This document shows positions 26,225-34,670 of a stretch of 64,000 nt of DNA, piece after piece (the first letter of the stretch is position 1; each line of letters opens with the position of its first letter). Location of the stretch: positions 105,001 to 169,000 of the forward strand of contig JADJSG010000010.1 of assembly GCA_016711825.1 (NCBI GenBank), in the 5' to 3' direction. The DNA is from Bacteroidota bacterium (GTDB lineage Bacteria > Bacteroidota > Bacteroidia > Chitinophagales > Chitinophagaceae). The notes under the pieces are model-generated. The model had not been told where the DNA came from and made no database searches. It saw only the letters and a program-made list of their open reading frames with translations. A program made the position numbers and the translations under genes.

Positions 26225-29200
26225 ATGAAAGCAACTTTAAATAAAACTAAATTGCCTTCAAAAGCTACACTCAAAGAAAATACCTTTCCTGTAGTTGCCA
26301 TAGGTTCTTCCGCTGGAGGCCTGGAAGCCATGATGGAACTATTGAAATATCTCCCAGCCGATACAGGTATGGCCTTTATTTATGTACAACATCTCAGTCC
26401 CGACCACAAAAGTTTGTTAACTGAAATTTTGTCAAAAAAAACAAGTATGATCGTTCAAGAAATTGACGACATGGATAAAATAAAACCCGACAATGTTTTT
26501 GTAATACCCTACAACAAAGGCATTGAAGTAACGGATGGTCATATAAAATTAATTCCCCGTTCAGACAGCAGTGCGGCTATTACAATAGATATCCTTTTTT
26601 CATCTCTTGCCGAAGCGCAAAAAGAAAGGGTTATTGGGATAATTCTCAGCGGTAGCGCAAGCGATGGCACCGTAGGAATGAAAGCAATCAAACAGGAGGG
26701 CGGTTTGACTTTTGCGCAAGACGACTCAGCAAAATTTACCAGTATGCCTCATTCAGCCATTGCTGCAGGTACCGTTGATTTTATATTATCGCCAAAAGAT
26801 ATTGCACTTGAATTAGCACGTTTAAGCAAACATCCACTTGTTAAAACCAATAGATTAAAAAGCGGCGAAGAAGATTTGATTGAAAATAGTAATCCCGATT
26901 TAAAAATCATCCTTAACTTATTGCACAAAGATACTGGCGTAGATTTTAGTGCCTATAAGATGAATACGATCAAACGACGTATTTTACGTAGAATGTTGTT
27001 ATATAAAATAACTATACTCAAAGATTATGCAAAAATGCTTGCGCAAAAAAAAGAAGAAATTGATATCTTATATCAAGATTTACTGATTAATGTCACCAGT
27101 TTTTTTCGTGATACAGACACGCATAAATATTTAAAAGAAACACTATTACCTAAGTTACTTAAAAGAAAAACTAATGGCGAATCACTTCGAATATGGGTTC
27201 CTGCATGTGCTACAGGCGAAGAGCCCTATTCTATTGCCATGATGTTGCTCGAAATTCAAGAAAGTAAAACGTCTATTATTCCTGTACAAATTTTCGCAAC
27301 AGACCTGAGTGTACAAGCTATTGGCAAAGCACGTTTGGGAATTTATACCATGCAAGAATTAGAAACTGTTTCACCAAAACGCATTCAACGTTTCTTTGTT
27401 AAAACAGATGCCGGCTTTCGTGTAAACAAAGCGGTGCGAGATATGTGTGTGTTTGCTCCACATAATATTTTACGAGACCCTCCTTTTTCTCGTCTCGATT
27501 TTATCAGTTGTTGTAACCTCTTTATATATTTTGATATTCCTGCCCAAAAAAAAGCAGTCAATACCTTTCATTACGCCTTAAATGATGATGGATTTTTGAT
27601 GCTTGGAAAATCAGAAAACATAAGTCAATCAGCCAATTTATTCACAAGTTTTAATAAAAAATATAAAATATTTTCACGTAAAATAAACTCAGGTACTCGC
27701 ACATTACCCGCTCTTTTACCGCGATATGCACAAACAACTTCAAATGAAATAAATATACCTGTAACAAATAAAATTAAACCGAAACAATCAATTTTGATTA
27801 GTCAAAGTGGACTTGACAATGCTATTGACTCTGTGCTCATCAGCGAATTTATGCCTGCAAGTGTGGTAATCAATTATCAAATGGAAATCGTTCAGTTTCG
27901 GGGTGTCACCGAATTGTTTCTCACACATCCAAAAGGTAAAGCCACATTTAATATCTTGAAAATGGCTCGACCTGAAATCGCTTTCGAATTGCGGAATGCC
28001 ATTTCAAAAGTGATCAAAACAAAACAACGATTTAGAAAAAGTGGAATCGAAATGAACCTAGCAAATTCTGATACTTCAATTAGAATCATGAGTTTGGAAG
28101 TTGTGCCACTGCAAATCGAAACGGACGAACCTTTATTGTTAATCCTTTTTACGGAGCATGAACAAACTGAATCTTTTTTTCCAAACCCGCATACGACTGA
28201 TAAAGGAGCTTCACTTGCAAAAGACCGCCGAATAAAAAAATTAGAACTAGAATTGGCCGCAGCACATGCAGATGCATTTGAAATTGCTCAGGCACAAGAA
28301 GCCTTTACCGAAGATCTGCAAAGAGCAAATGAAGAAGTTGTATCAAGCAACGAAGAATTGCAAACAGTGAATGAAGAACTTGAAACCTCAAAAGAAGAAA
28401 TAGAATCAGCAAACGAAGAACTTACGACCACCAATCAAGAGTTACAAACCCGAAACGACTTGCTCAACGAAGCTTACGATTATGCCGAAGCCTTGCTTTC
28501 TACCCTTCACGAGCCCATGATGGTATTAGATAAAAATCTACGGGTAAAATCTGCTAATAATATATTCTATAAAATTTTTAATGCAAATGAAGAAGAAACT
28601 GTGGGTATGTTGTTGTATGATTTAGGCAATAAACAATGGGATATACCTCGTTTAAGAGAGCTTCTTGAAGATATACTTCAAAAAAATACTCATTCTCATA
28701 ATTTTGAAATTACTTCTGTATTTCCAAGTATAGGTGAAAAAACTTTGCTACTCAATGCAAGACGAATCATACAGAAAATGAATCATGAAGAATTGGTTTT
28801 ACTTGCCTTTTCAGATATTACAGCCAATAAACTGTTTGAAAAAGAACTGATGGATGCAAAAATATTTGCAGAAAATGCGACAAAGTCTAAACAACAATTT
28901 TTGTCAAACATGAGTCACGAAATTCGCACCCCTTTAAATTCTATACTAGGGTTTACCAATGTACTGCTAAAAACTGAATTAGGAATCGAGCAAAAAGAAT
29001 TTGTACATGCCATAAAAACAAGTGGTAAATCATTAAATCTTTTGGTCAATGATATTCTTGATTTAGCTAAGGTGGATGCTGGAAAAATGATATTTGCCAA
29101 ACAACCCTTTGAAATATTTAAATCGATAGATTCAATCTTACATTCATTTAACCTAAAAATTAAAGAAAAGAATTTAGAATTGGTAAAAGAATATGACAAC

Positions 29201-29989
29201 AAAATAGCGGCTATGCTTTTGGGCGACTCAATTAGATTAAATCAAATTGTACTAAACCTAATCAGTAATGCTGTAAAGTTTACATTCAATGGAAAAATCG
29301 GTATCGGTCTAAAGCTATTACAAGAAGATAAAGAAAATATAACTATCGAATTTGCTATTTCCGATACAGGTATTGGTATTGCAACTGATAAAGTTAAATC
29401 AATATTTAATATTTTTGAGCAAGCTGGGTTTAGTACTACAAATTCGTATGGTGGCACCGGATTAGGGCTTGCCATCGTAAAACAATTAATTGAAGCGCAA
29501 GGTGGGCGTATTCATTTAAAAAGCAAATTAGGCAAAGGGTCTACCTTTACTTTTACAATTCCCTTTGCTAAAACAAGTATTCAATCAGAAATAGATGTTG
29601 AAGGAGTTAATTTAGACAACAGTATAAATACCATCCGAGTATTAGTGGCCGAAGATGTACTTTTAAATCAATTGCTCATTAAAATTCTTCTGAACGATTT
29701 TGGATTCTTGTATGATATCGTAGGGAATGGTAAACTAGCCATTGAAAAACTACAAACGAACACTTACAATCTTGTGTTGATGGACTTACAGATGCCTGAA
29801 ATGAATGGGTTTGAGACCACAAATTATATCAGACAAACAATGCACTCACAAATTCCTATTATAGCACTAACCGCAGATGTCACCAATGCTGACTTTGCAA
29901 AATGCAAAGAAATGGGTATGGATGATTATATTTCCAAACCCATCAATGAGAATTTATTATACAGCAAAATCATCGCATTGGTTAAATAA
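26225..29989 (+). CDS. CheB-CheR-PAS hybrid histidine kinase with receiver domain
   Basis: A 1254-residue fusion signalling protein. A CheB methylesterase domain comes first (about residues 20-205; catalytic set S28/S29 in GSSAGG, H56 in VQHLSPDH and D147 in GSASDGT). It is followed by a CheR methyltransferase domain (about 225-490; NVTSFFRD, WVPACATGEEPYSIAM, FDIPAQKKA). A long Glu-rich coiled coil (about 680-755) leads to a PAS domain (about 760-880), then a HisKA domain with H898 in SHEIRTPLN, an ATPase with GGTGLGLAI, and a C-terminal receiver with D1187 in LMDLQMPE. There are no CheA, CheW or receptor genes nearby, so it probably serves a non-chemotaxis phosphorelay. CheB/CheR in such fusions often act as sensory or regulatory parts; their targets are unknown. 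Confidence 0.93.
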   Translation: MKATLNKTKLPSKATLKENTFPVVAIGSSAGGLEAMMELLKYLPADTGMAFIYVQHLSPDHKSLLTEILSKKTSMIVQEIDDMDKIKPDNVFVIPYNKGIEVTDGHIKLIPRSDSSAAITIDILFSSLAEAQKERVIGIILSGSASDGTVGMKAIKQEGGLTFAQDDSAKFTSMPHSAIAAGTVDFILSPKDIALELARLSKHPLVKTNRLKSGEEDLIENSNPDLKIILNLLHKDTGVDFSAYKMNTIKRRILRRMLLYKITILKDYAKMLAQKKEEIDILYQDLLINVTSFFRDTDTHKYLKETLLPKLLKRKTNGESLRIWVPACATGEEPYSIAMMLLEIQESKTSIIPVQIFATDLSVQAIGKARLGIYTMQELETVSPKRIQRFFVKTDAGFRVNKAVRDMCVFAPHNILRDPPFSRLDFISCCNLFIYFDIPAQKKAVNTFHYALNDDGFLMLGKSENISQSANLFTSFNKKYKIFSRKINSGTRTLPALLPRYAQTTSNEINIPVTNKIKPKQSILISQSGLDNAIDSVLISEFMPASVVINYQMEIVQFRGVTELFLTHPKGKATFNILKMARPEIAFELRNAISKVIKTKQRFRKSGIEMNLANSDTSIRIMSLEVVPLQIETDEPLLLILFTEHEQTESFFPNPHTTDKGASLAKDRRIKKLELELAAAHADAFEIAQAQEAFTEDLQRANEEVVSSNEELQTVNEELETSKEEIESANEELTTTNQELQTRNDLLNEAYDYAEALLSTLHEPMMVLDKNLRVKSANNIFYKIFNANEEETVGMLLYDLGNKQWDIPRLRELLEDILQKNTHSHNFEITSVFPSIGEKTLLLNARRIIQKMNHEELVLLAFSDITANKLFEKELMDAKIFAENATKSKQQFLSNMSHEIRTPLNSILGFTNVLLKTELGIEQKEFVHAIKTSGKSLNLLVNDILDLAKVDAGKMIFAKQPFEIFKSIDSILHSFNLKIKEKNLELVKEYDNKIAAMLLGDSIRLNQIVLNLISNAVKFTFNGKIGIGLKLLQEDKENITIEFAISDTGIGIATDKVKSIFNIFEQAGFSTTNSYGGTGLGLAIVKQLIEAQGGRIHLKSKLGKGSTFTFTIPFAKTSIQSEIDVEGVNLDNSINTIRVLVAEDVLLNQLLIKILLNDFGFLYDIVGNGKLAIEKLQTNTYNLVLMDLQMPEMNGFETTNYIRQTMHSQIPIIALTADVTNADFAKCKEMGMDDYISKPINENLLYSKIIALVK

Positions 29990-30070
29990 AGTGAAAGTAT
30001 ATGCATGTTTTCAGTCCGATTCGAATAAACTAACAGGACCGTATTTTAAGTTTCAACGACAACAATTCAG

Positions 30071-30190
30071 GATTATTGCCAGTTAATAATAAATGTATTT
30101 AATATGTAGTTTGAAAAAGTTCGATATAATACACACACATTACATTTAAGCTAATGACAAATTGACTATCTTAAATGTGTCGCTGTTATA
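30071..30190. repeat. Degenerate dispersed intergenic repeat with hairpin, copy B
   Basis: About 120 bp matching copy A (3148-3256) block by block. It contains a perfect 9-bp inverted repeat, ACATTTAAG at 30142-30150 and CTTAAATGT at 30170-30178, with a 19-base loop. There is no U-tract after the stem, so it is not a standard terminator. Confidence 0.5.
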
Positions 30191-30285
30191 AATATATACT
30201 TCATTTAAAAGTGACAAATATGATCATCTATATCATATTGAAAAATCTTCAATGAATTATAACATATTAATTGAGGATTCAAATC

Positions 30286-30293
30286 TATATTTG
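30286..30293 (+). promoter_or_regulatory. Putative -7 promoter box of ubiE-porT
   Basis: TATATTTG is an exact TAnnTTTG match ending 4 bases before the GTG at 30298. The expected transcription start falls at or next to the start codon. Confidence 0.4.
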
Positions 30294-30297
30294 CATT

Positions 30298-31026
30298 GTG
30301 AGTACATCTATCTTACCAGACGCTAAATCATCGCTTAGCAAAAAACAGCAAATTGAAAATATGTTTGACGGCATCGCTGGCAAATATGATTTTTTAAACC
30401 GTCTTTTATCATTCAATATTGATGTCGTTTGGCGCAAAAAAGTAATACAATTGCTCAAGCCATACAAACCACAACGCATTTTGGATGTTGCTACTGGCAC
30501 GGCCGACCTTGCCATAGCATTAGTGGCACTTAAACCAATTTCTGTTATAGGTATTGACATTTCTGCAGGTATGTTAGAGATTGGAAGACAAAAAATTGCA
30601 AAAAAAGCACTGCAATACCAAATACAATTGCAAAAAGAAGACAGCGAAAATTTACCTTTCGAATCCAATTCCTTTGATGCCATTACGGTCGCATTTGGCA
30701 TTCGAAATTTTGAAAATTTGCAAAAAGGACTGCTTGAAATTTATCGCGTATTACAACCCGAAGGTCAATTTGTTATTTTAGAATTTTCAAAAGTAAAAAC
30801 ACCCTTCATTAAACAATTTTATCACTTCTATTTTCGTTATGTAACACCTACCATAGGCAAATTGTTTAGTAAAAGTGCAAATGCTTACACGTATTTGCCA
30901 AATTCTGTACAGGTTTTTCCAGAAGGTGAAGAAATGTGTGTAATATTGCAAAACGTAGGATTTAAAAAAGTAAAATGCAAATCGTTAAGTTTCGGAATCG
31001 CGTCTATTTATCATTGTCAAAAATAA
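30298..31026 (+). CDS. ubiE: Demethylmenaquinone methyltransferase (UbiE/MenG)
   Basis: SAM-dependent enzyme that carries out the last C-methylation in menaquinone synthesis. The family hallmark MFDGIAGKYDFLNRLLS is near residue 21 and is followed by the SAM-binding ILDVATGTADLAIAL. Also visible are the later VAFGIRNFENL and EFSKVKTP segments and the YTYLPNSVQVFPEGEEM region (quoted in part as YLPNSVQVFPEG), all typical of UbiE. I chose the GTG at 30298 (242 residues), because it gives the family's normal N-terminal length and a promoter box lies directly before it. A TTG at 30271 would begin upstream of that box. The 3' end overlaps porT by 52 bp. Menaquinone is the expected quinone of Bacteroidota. 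Confidence 0.94.
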   Translation: MSTSILPDAKSSLSKKQQIENMFDGIAGKYDFLNRLLSFNIDVVWRKKVIQLLKPYKPQRILDVATGTADLAIALVALKPISVIGIDISAGMLEIGRQKIAKKALQYQIQLQKEDSENLPFESNSFDAITVAFGIRNFENLQKGLLEIYRVLQPEGQFVILEFSKVKTPFIKQFYHFYFRYVTPTIGKLFSKSANAYTYLPNSVQVFPEGEEMCVILQNVGFKKVKCKSLSFGIASIYHCQK

Positions 31027-31703
31027 CATTTGGAATAATCCTGTTATTTTGTGGCAGTCCTTTGTTTGCGCAAGAGGAAAAAATGTATAACGCTGAGCAT
31101 GATGAGAAACCTTATTATTTTGGGATCACTTTAGGGTTCAATTCATCACAATATAAAGTAGCGCAATCCAAATACTTTATTGATTACGACACCATCAAAA
31201 ATATTACTCCATTATGGAGGCCCGGCTTTCAGCTTGGCATTATGGGCAATGCCCGCCTTACCAGTTTTATAGACGCCCGAGCTACTCCTACGTTTATGCT
31301 ACGTGAGCAGGCACTCAGGTTTACAGATTACAGAGATACTACCACGACCAATACCTTTGAATCTATATTGTTTTCTTTACCAATCGAACTAAAATTCAAA
31401 TCAGATCGTCAGCAAAATTTTAGGTTTTATGTGTGTGCAGGGGCTAAAATTGATTATGATTTTAATGCCAATGCACGTTCAAAAAGAAGCAATGAAGTGA
31501 TAAGGATTAAGCCCTTTGATTATGGATATAATTTAGGTTTAGGATTTGAATTTTATTATCCAAATTTCATCTTTGCCCCTGAAATCAAAATCAGCAATGG
31601 ATTAGGCAATAGTCTTTTGCGTAATGTAGGAGAACCTACCAATAAGGCCATCGACAAAATTTCCACCCGTCAAATTATCATTTCCTTTCACATTGAAGGA
31701 TAA
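30975..31703 (+). CDS. porT: PorT-family type IX secretion protein
   Basis: Outer-membrane beta-barrel of the PorT family, needed for T9SS function in Porphyromonas and known as SprT in Flavobacterium. The signal peptide covers residues 1-32 (MQIVKFRNRVYLSLSKITFG...SPLFA, then Q). The mature part has the barrel pattern YYFGITLGFNSSQY, PGFQLGIMG, FSLPIELKFKS and FDYGYNLGLGFEFYYPN, and ends IIISFHIEG. The length of 242 fits. The start overlaps ubiE by 52 bp; the next methionine lies after the signal peptide, so the overlapping start is required. To my knowledge ubiE and porT are neighbours in other Bacteroidota, which strengthens the call. It is convergent with a gene for likely T9SS cargo. Confidence 0.83.
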   Translation: MQIVKFRNRVYLSLSKITFGIILLFCGSPLFAQEEKMYNAEHDEKPYYFGITLGFNSSQYKVAQSKYFIDYDTIKNITPLWRPGFQLGIMGNARLTSFIDARATPTFMLREQALRFTDYRDTTTTNTFESILFSLPIELKFKSDRQQNFRFYVCAGAKIDYDFNANARSKRSNEVIRIKPFDYGYNLGLGFEFYYPNFIFAPEIKISNGLGNSLLRNVGEPTNKAIDKISTRQIIISFHIEG

Positions 31704-31709
31704 TGATCC

Positions 31710-34139
31710 TTATTTTACCAATATAAAATCACCTGTTTTCGTGTAATGTTTATCATCGCTCAAGCATTTATATCGTAGTAGATAAAAATATGTACCAAGT
31801 GCAGCTTCGCTTTGATTGATTAAACCATTCCATTTTTCACGTGGATCACGTGTAAACCATACTTTTTGTCCCCACCGATCAAATACGGCAAATTGTTCTA
31901 TTTCTAAACCTGTGCTAGTAACCATTCCCCAAGAATCATTTAGCTGATCTGCATTGGGCGAAAATGCATTTGGGAAAAATATATTCTCACAACAATTACC
32001 TGGTGCTATGTACATTGTATCTTTTACTTCGCAACCCTTGGCATCGATTGCCGTTACAAAATAATATCCATAAGTTAATTGTGTAGCTTTAGGTGTTGTT
32101 TGTGTTGGGGTTGAACTCCATAATACTGTTATTGGATTGACTCCTCCCGTTAAAATTGCTTCGGCTTCCCCTTCATCCCCTCTTCCCCAACAAGGCAAAT
32201 CAGTATGTGTGGTGCTGATAAAGAATGACTTGGGTATTTCACCTACATATATTACAGTATCTATTACACAATCATTGGCATTTCTGGCTACAATAGTATA
32301 AAACCCTGTTGTAAGATTGTCAAAAAAACCACTGGTATCTACAGGATTACTGGTAGGAATTAATTTGTACCGAATATTGTGATTAAAATTAGTTCTTACC
32401 TGAATTTTACCATTGATTTTTTCACAAGAAAGTGGCGTAATGTCTATATCGCCGAATGCGAGTTTATCAGGTTCTACAATACTTGCAACTGCTGTATCTT
32501 TACATCCATTGGTATCTGCAACGATAATGGTATATGTTTTTTCAATCAAGTTATTAAATATAGGAGAAGTTGTAATGATATTGTCTGGAAATAATTGATA
32601 CGTATAATAAGCATTTAGTGGAGACACTTTTACCTTAATGCTCCCATCTGTGCCACCATTGCATTTTATATCTTGTATTATAATTGAATCAAATACTGGA
32701 TAGGTTGGAAGTGATACTTGTACCGTTGTTGTATAAGTGCAGTTTTTATTGTCTTTAATAGTCACGGTGTAAGTAGAAGCTAAGAGACCTGTATAGAGTG
32801 CATTATTTTGAAATGGATTTGCATTTAAAGCATAGGTAAAGCCACCATTGATACTTGTAGCCATGATGTTTATTGTACCATCAGAAGCAGGCACACAGGT
32901 TTCTGCAGTGCTTGTAATATTAGCAAGTATCGGTTGAATGTAATGGATGGTATACGCTATGGTTTGCTTACTTGATAATGGGCAATCATCATCTTGATAG
33001 GTGACATAAAAAGTATAATCGCCTAAGGGCAAGGAAGGTGGTATTGTCCAACTAAATTGAAGATTAGGGTTAGAAGTATTATTGTTATTAATACTCATTA
33101 CAGCACCAGGTGGCAATCCCGAATAATTGACTAATATTTTACCATTATCAGGGTCGATTGGGTTAATATCAAATTGCAATTGTGTAGTAGCATTGCAAAT
33201 CGTGATTTCATTTCCATTCGTAATCACTCCTGCATTATTAGTGCTTATCACACCATTGGGTGATTGATTATTACAATTGCCTAATACCACAAAAACCATT
33301 TCACGCATACTTGTACCTACTACTATTCCGCCCCTTGTTTCGGTTACTTGTGATACTACCAAGGCATTTTGAACGGTATTTGGGGTAAAAGATAATTGTC
33401 CTGTAGCATTGCTAAAATTAAAAGACCCAGGCACATATCCCAATGGATCTGCAGGAGTATAAGGGGGGGTATAATTAACTTGATTACCGTTTCCATCCAA
33501 ACCTGAGATCAAGTTAAAACTCAACAAGTCGCCATCTGCATCTATTGCTCCTTGATTGTATTGTTGCGCATTATTAATACAAAAGAACGGAGTAGGAATA
33601 GTAGTATAAGTAGATGAGTTATTTTGTGCAAGGGTATTATTGAGTGTAGCAACCAATTTCATAATGGTATACCCCGCACCCTGGGTAATATTCGTGATTG
33701 CACCGCTTCTGCCTGCTTGGTTATTGCCACCCAATTCACCATTAAAGATAAATTGCCAATCAGCTGAATTGGCATTTAAGGTTACATTTCCTTTAAATAT
33801 AAATCTTGCTACACCTGGTAACAACCCCCCTTTACATGATGTATTGTTTATTTGATCTGGACACACAGGAGTTACTTCTTCTCCAACTATACCAAATGGA
33901 AGTAATGTGATGCTACTAAAGGCATTCAGTCCATTGTATATTTTTATAACGGGTACCGAATTAGGCAAATTTGGGAAAGACTGTCCACTGCAATCGCCAT
34001 ACAATGTTAACGTTATTTCATAGGTATTGCCATTTAGATGTTTATAATTAAGCTCACCACCAAATATGTGGGAAGCCTCAGTTTGTAAACACAAAAAAAG
34101 CAACCCTATAAAAAAATATATTTTAATACCTAATCGCAT
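31710..34139 (-). CDS. Exported SprB-repeat protein with gliding-associated C-terminal domain (T9SS cargo)
   Basis: Predicted surface protein of 809 residues. A signal peptide covers 1-22 (ending TEASH). The N-terminal domain (HIFGGELNYKHLNGNTYEI, about residues 23-290) is of a type common in Bacteroidota but of unknown role. An Ig-like middle region (about 300-400) is followed by about four SprB-like repeats (ETCVPASDGTINI, IKCNGGTDGSIKV, LSCEKINGKIQV, LPCWGRGDEGEAEA). The last 95 residues form the gliding motility-associated (CHU_C, type B) domain: FFPNAFSPNADQLND, FAVFDRWGQKVW, then TGDFILVK. The last repeat and tail resemble those of the giant protein at 50686-63909. It ends 6 bp from the convergent porT stop. 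Confidence 0.86.
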   Translation of the reverse strand: MRLGIKIYFFIGLLFLCLQTEASHIFGGELNYKHLNGNTYEITLTLYGDCSGQSFPNLPNSVPVIKIYNGLNAFSSITLLPFGIVGEEVTPVCPDQINNTSCKGGLLPGVARFIFKGNVTLNANSADWQFIFNGELGGNNQAGRSGAITNITQGAGYTIMKLVATLNNTLAQNNSSTYTTIPTPFFCINNAQQYNQGAIDADGDLLSFNLISGLDGNGNQVNYTPPYTPADPLGYVPGSFNFSNATGQLSFTPNTVQNALVVSQVTETRGGIVVGTSMREMVFVVLGNCNNQSPNGVISTNNAGVITNGNEITICNATTQLQFDINPIDPDNGKILVNYSGLPPGAVMSINNNNTSNPNLQFSWTIPPSLPLGDYTFYVTYQDDDCPLSSKQTIAYTIHYIQPILANITSTAETCVPASDGTINIMATSINGGFTYALNANPFQNNALYTGLLASTYTVTIKDNKNCTYTTTVQVSLPTYPVFDSIIIQDIKCNGGTDGSIKVKVSPLNAYYTYQLFPDNIITTSPIFNNLIEKTYTIIVADTNGCKDTAVASIVEPDKLAFGDIDITPLSCEKINGKIQVRTNFNHNIRYKLIPTSNPVDTSGFFDNLTTGFYTIVARNANDCVIDTVIYVGEIPKSFFISTTHTDLPCWGRGDEGEAEAILTGGVNPITVLWSSTPTQTTPKATQLTYGYYFVTAIDAKGCEVKDTMYIAPGNCCENIFFPNAFSPNADQLNDSWGMVTSTGLEIEQFAVFDRWGQKVWFTRDPREKWNGLINQSEAALGTYFYLLRYKCLSDDKHYTKTGDFILVK

Positions 34140-34154
34140 CTGTTGATTTGTTCA

Positions 34155-34162
34155 CAAAAATA
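34155..34162 (-). promoter_or_regulatory. Putative -7 promoter box of the 809-residue SprB-repeat gene
   Basis: On the minus strand the bases read TATTTTTG, an exact TAnnTTTG match. It lies 16 bases before the ATG at 34139, giving a predicted leader of about 12 bases. Confidence 0.4.
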
Positions 34163-34304
34163 ACGAATATTATAGGTATGATATTTTATTAACTTTTAAT
34201 ATTCATATGAATGTCTAGTATTAATAGGTTAAAATGACTTTTTATTGATTAAAATCTATTCGAAACTTAAATCCTTTTCATTGATTAAGGGTTCTAAAGC
34301 ATAG

Positions 34305-34365
34305 ATATATCATGTTTCATACATTTAATTTCAGCTTATTGTTATATGGCTATCTTTCATGCAAT
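34305..34365. repeat. Possible dispersed repeat fragment, copy C
   Basis: Shares ATACATTTAA with copy B's TTACATTTAA and GGCTATCTTT exactly with copy A, in the same order and with similar spacing. Outside these blocks the similarity fades. Confidence 0.3.
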
Positions 34366-34620
34366 TGTAAAAAAAAATAGTCCAATGAATGTTTCACAGA
34401 ATAACCTTAAACATTCTTTCAATCGGCATTTACCACAGTGGTGTAATATTTGCTGAAGGGAAAAATGCCAATAAACATTATTGCTTACTAATGAATCAAT
34501 GTATCATAGGGTTTCATGTGCTAGGCTTCAGAAGTCACTCTAAATCAATATCCTTTTCTTTCTGCATTTTAGTATAGACCTATTATAGGACTTTTTGAAT
34601 AAACACTTAGTACACAAAAA

Positions 34621-34647
34621 AAAATAACCAATATCATTGGTTATTTT
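34621..34647 (-). terminator. Intrinsic terminator of the thiolase gene
   Basis: A perfect 12-bp stem (AAAATAACCAAT, loop ATC, ATTGGTTATTTT) starts 23 bp beyond the thiolase stop. On the minus strand it runs into nine U residues. The right flank is also T-rich, so it may work in both directions. Confidence 0.75.
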
Positions 34648-34670
34648 CTTTATTTTTTGAAAGTATGCTA

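Larger units (their letters stand above)
29990..30297. other. Intergenic region with dispersed repeat
   Basis: A 308-bp gap between the hybrid kinase and ubiE. No coding frame is convincing. Most of it is taken up by repeat copy B and its hairpin, and the ubiE promoter box lies at the right end. Confidence 0.5.
34140..34670. other. Intergenic region with promoter, repeat fragment and terminator
   Basis: A 531-bp gap between a divergent SprB-repeat gene start and the thiolase stop. It contains the promoter box at 34155-34162, a possible third fragment of the dispersed repeat at 34305-34365 and the terminator at 34621-34647. I see no gene. Confidence 0.5.

Noticed and set aside
34389..34577. 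62-codon frame in the gap upstream of the thiolase terminator
   Set aside because: No signal, motif or promoter box; the AT-rich gap allows such frames by chance, and it overlaps no conserved element.
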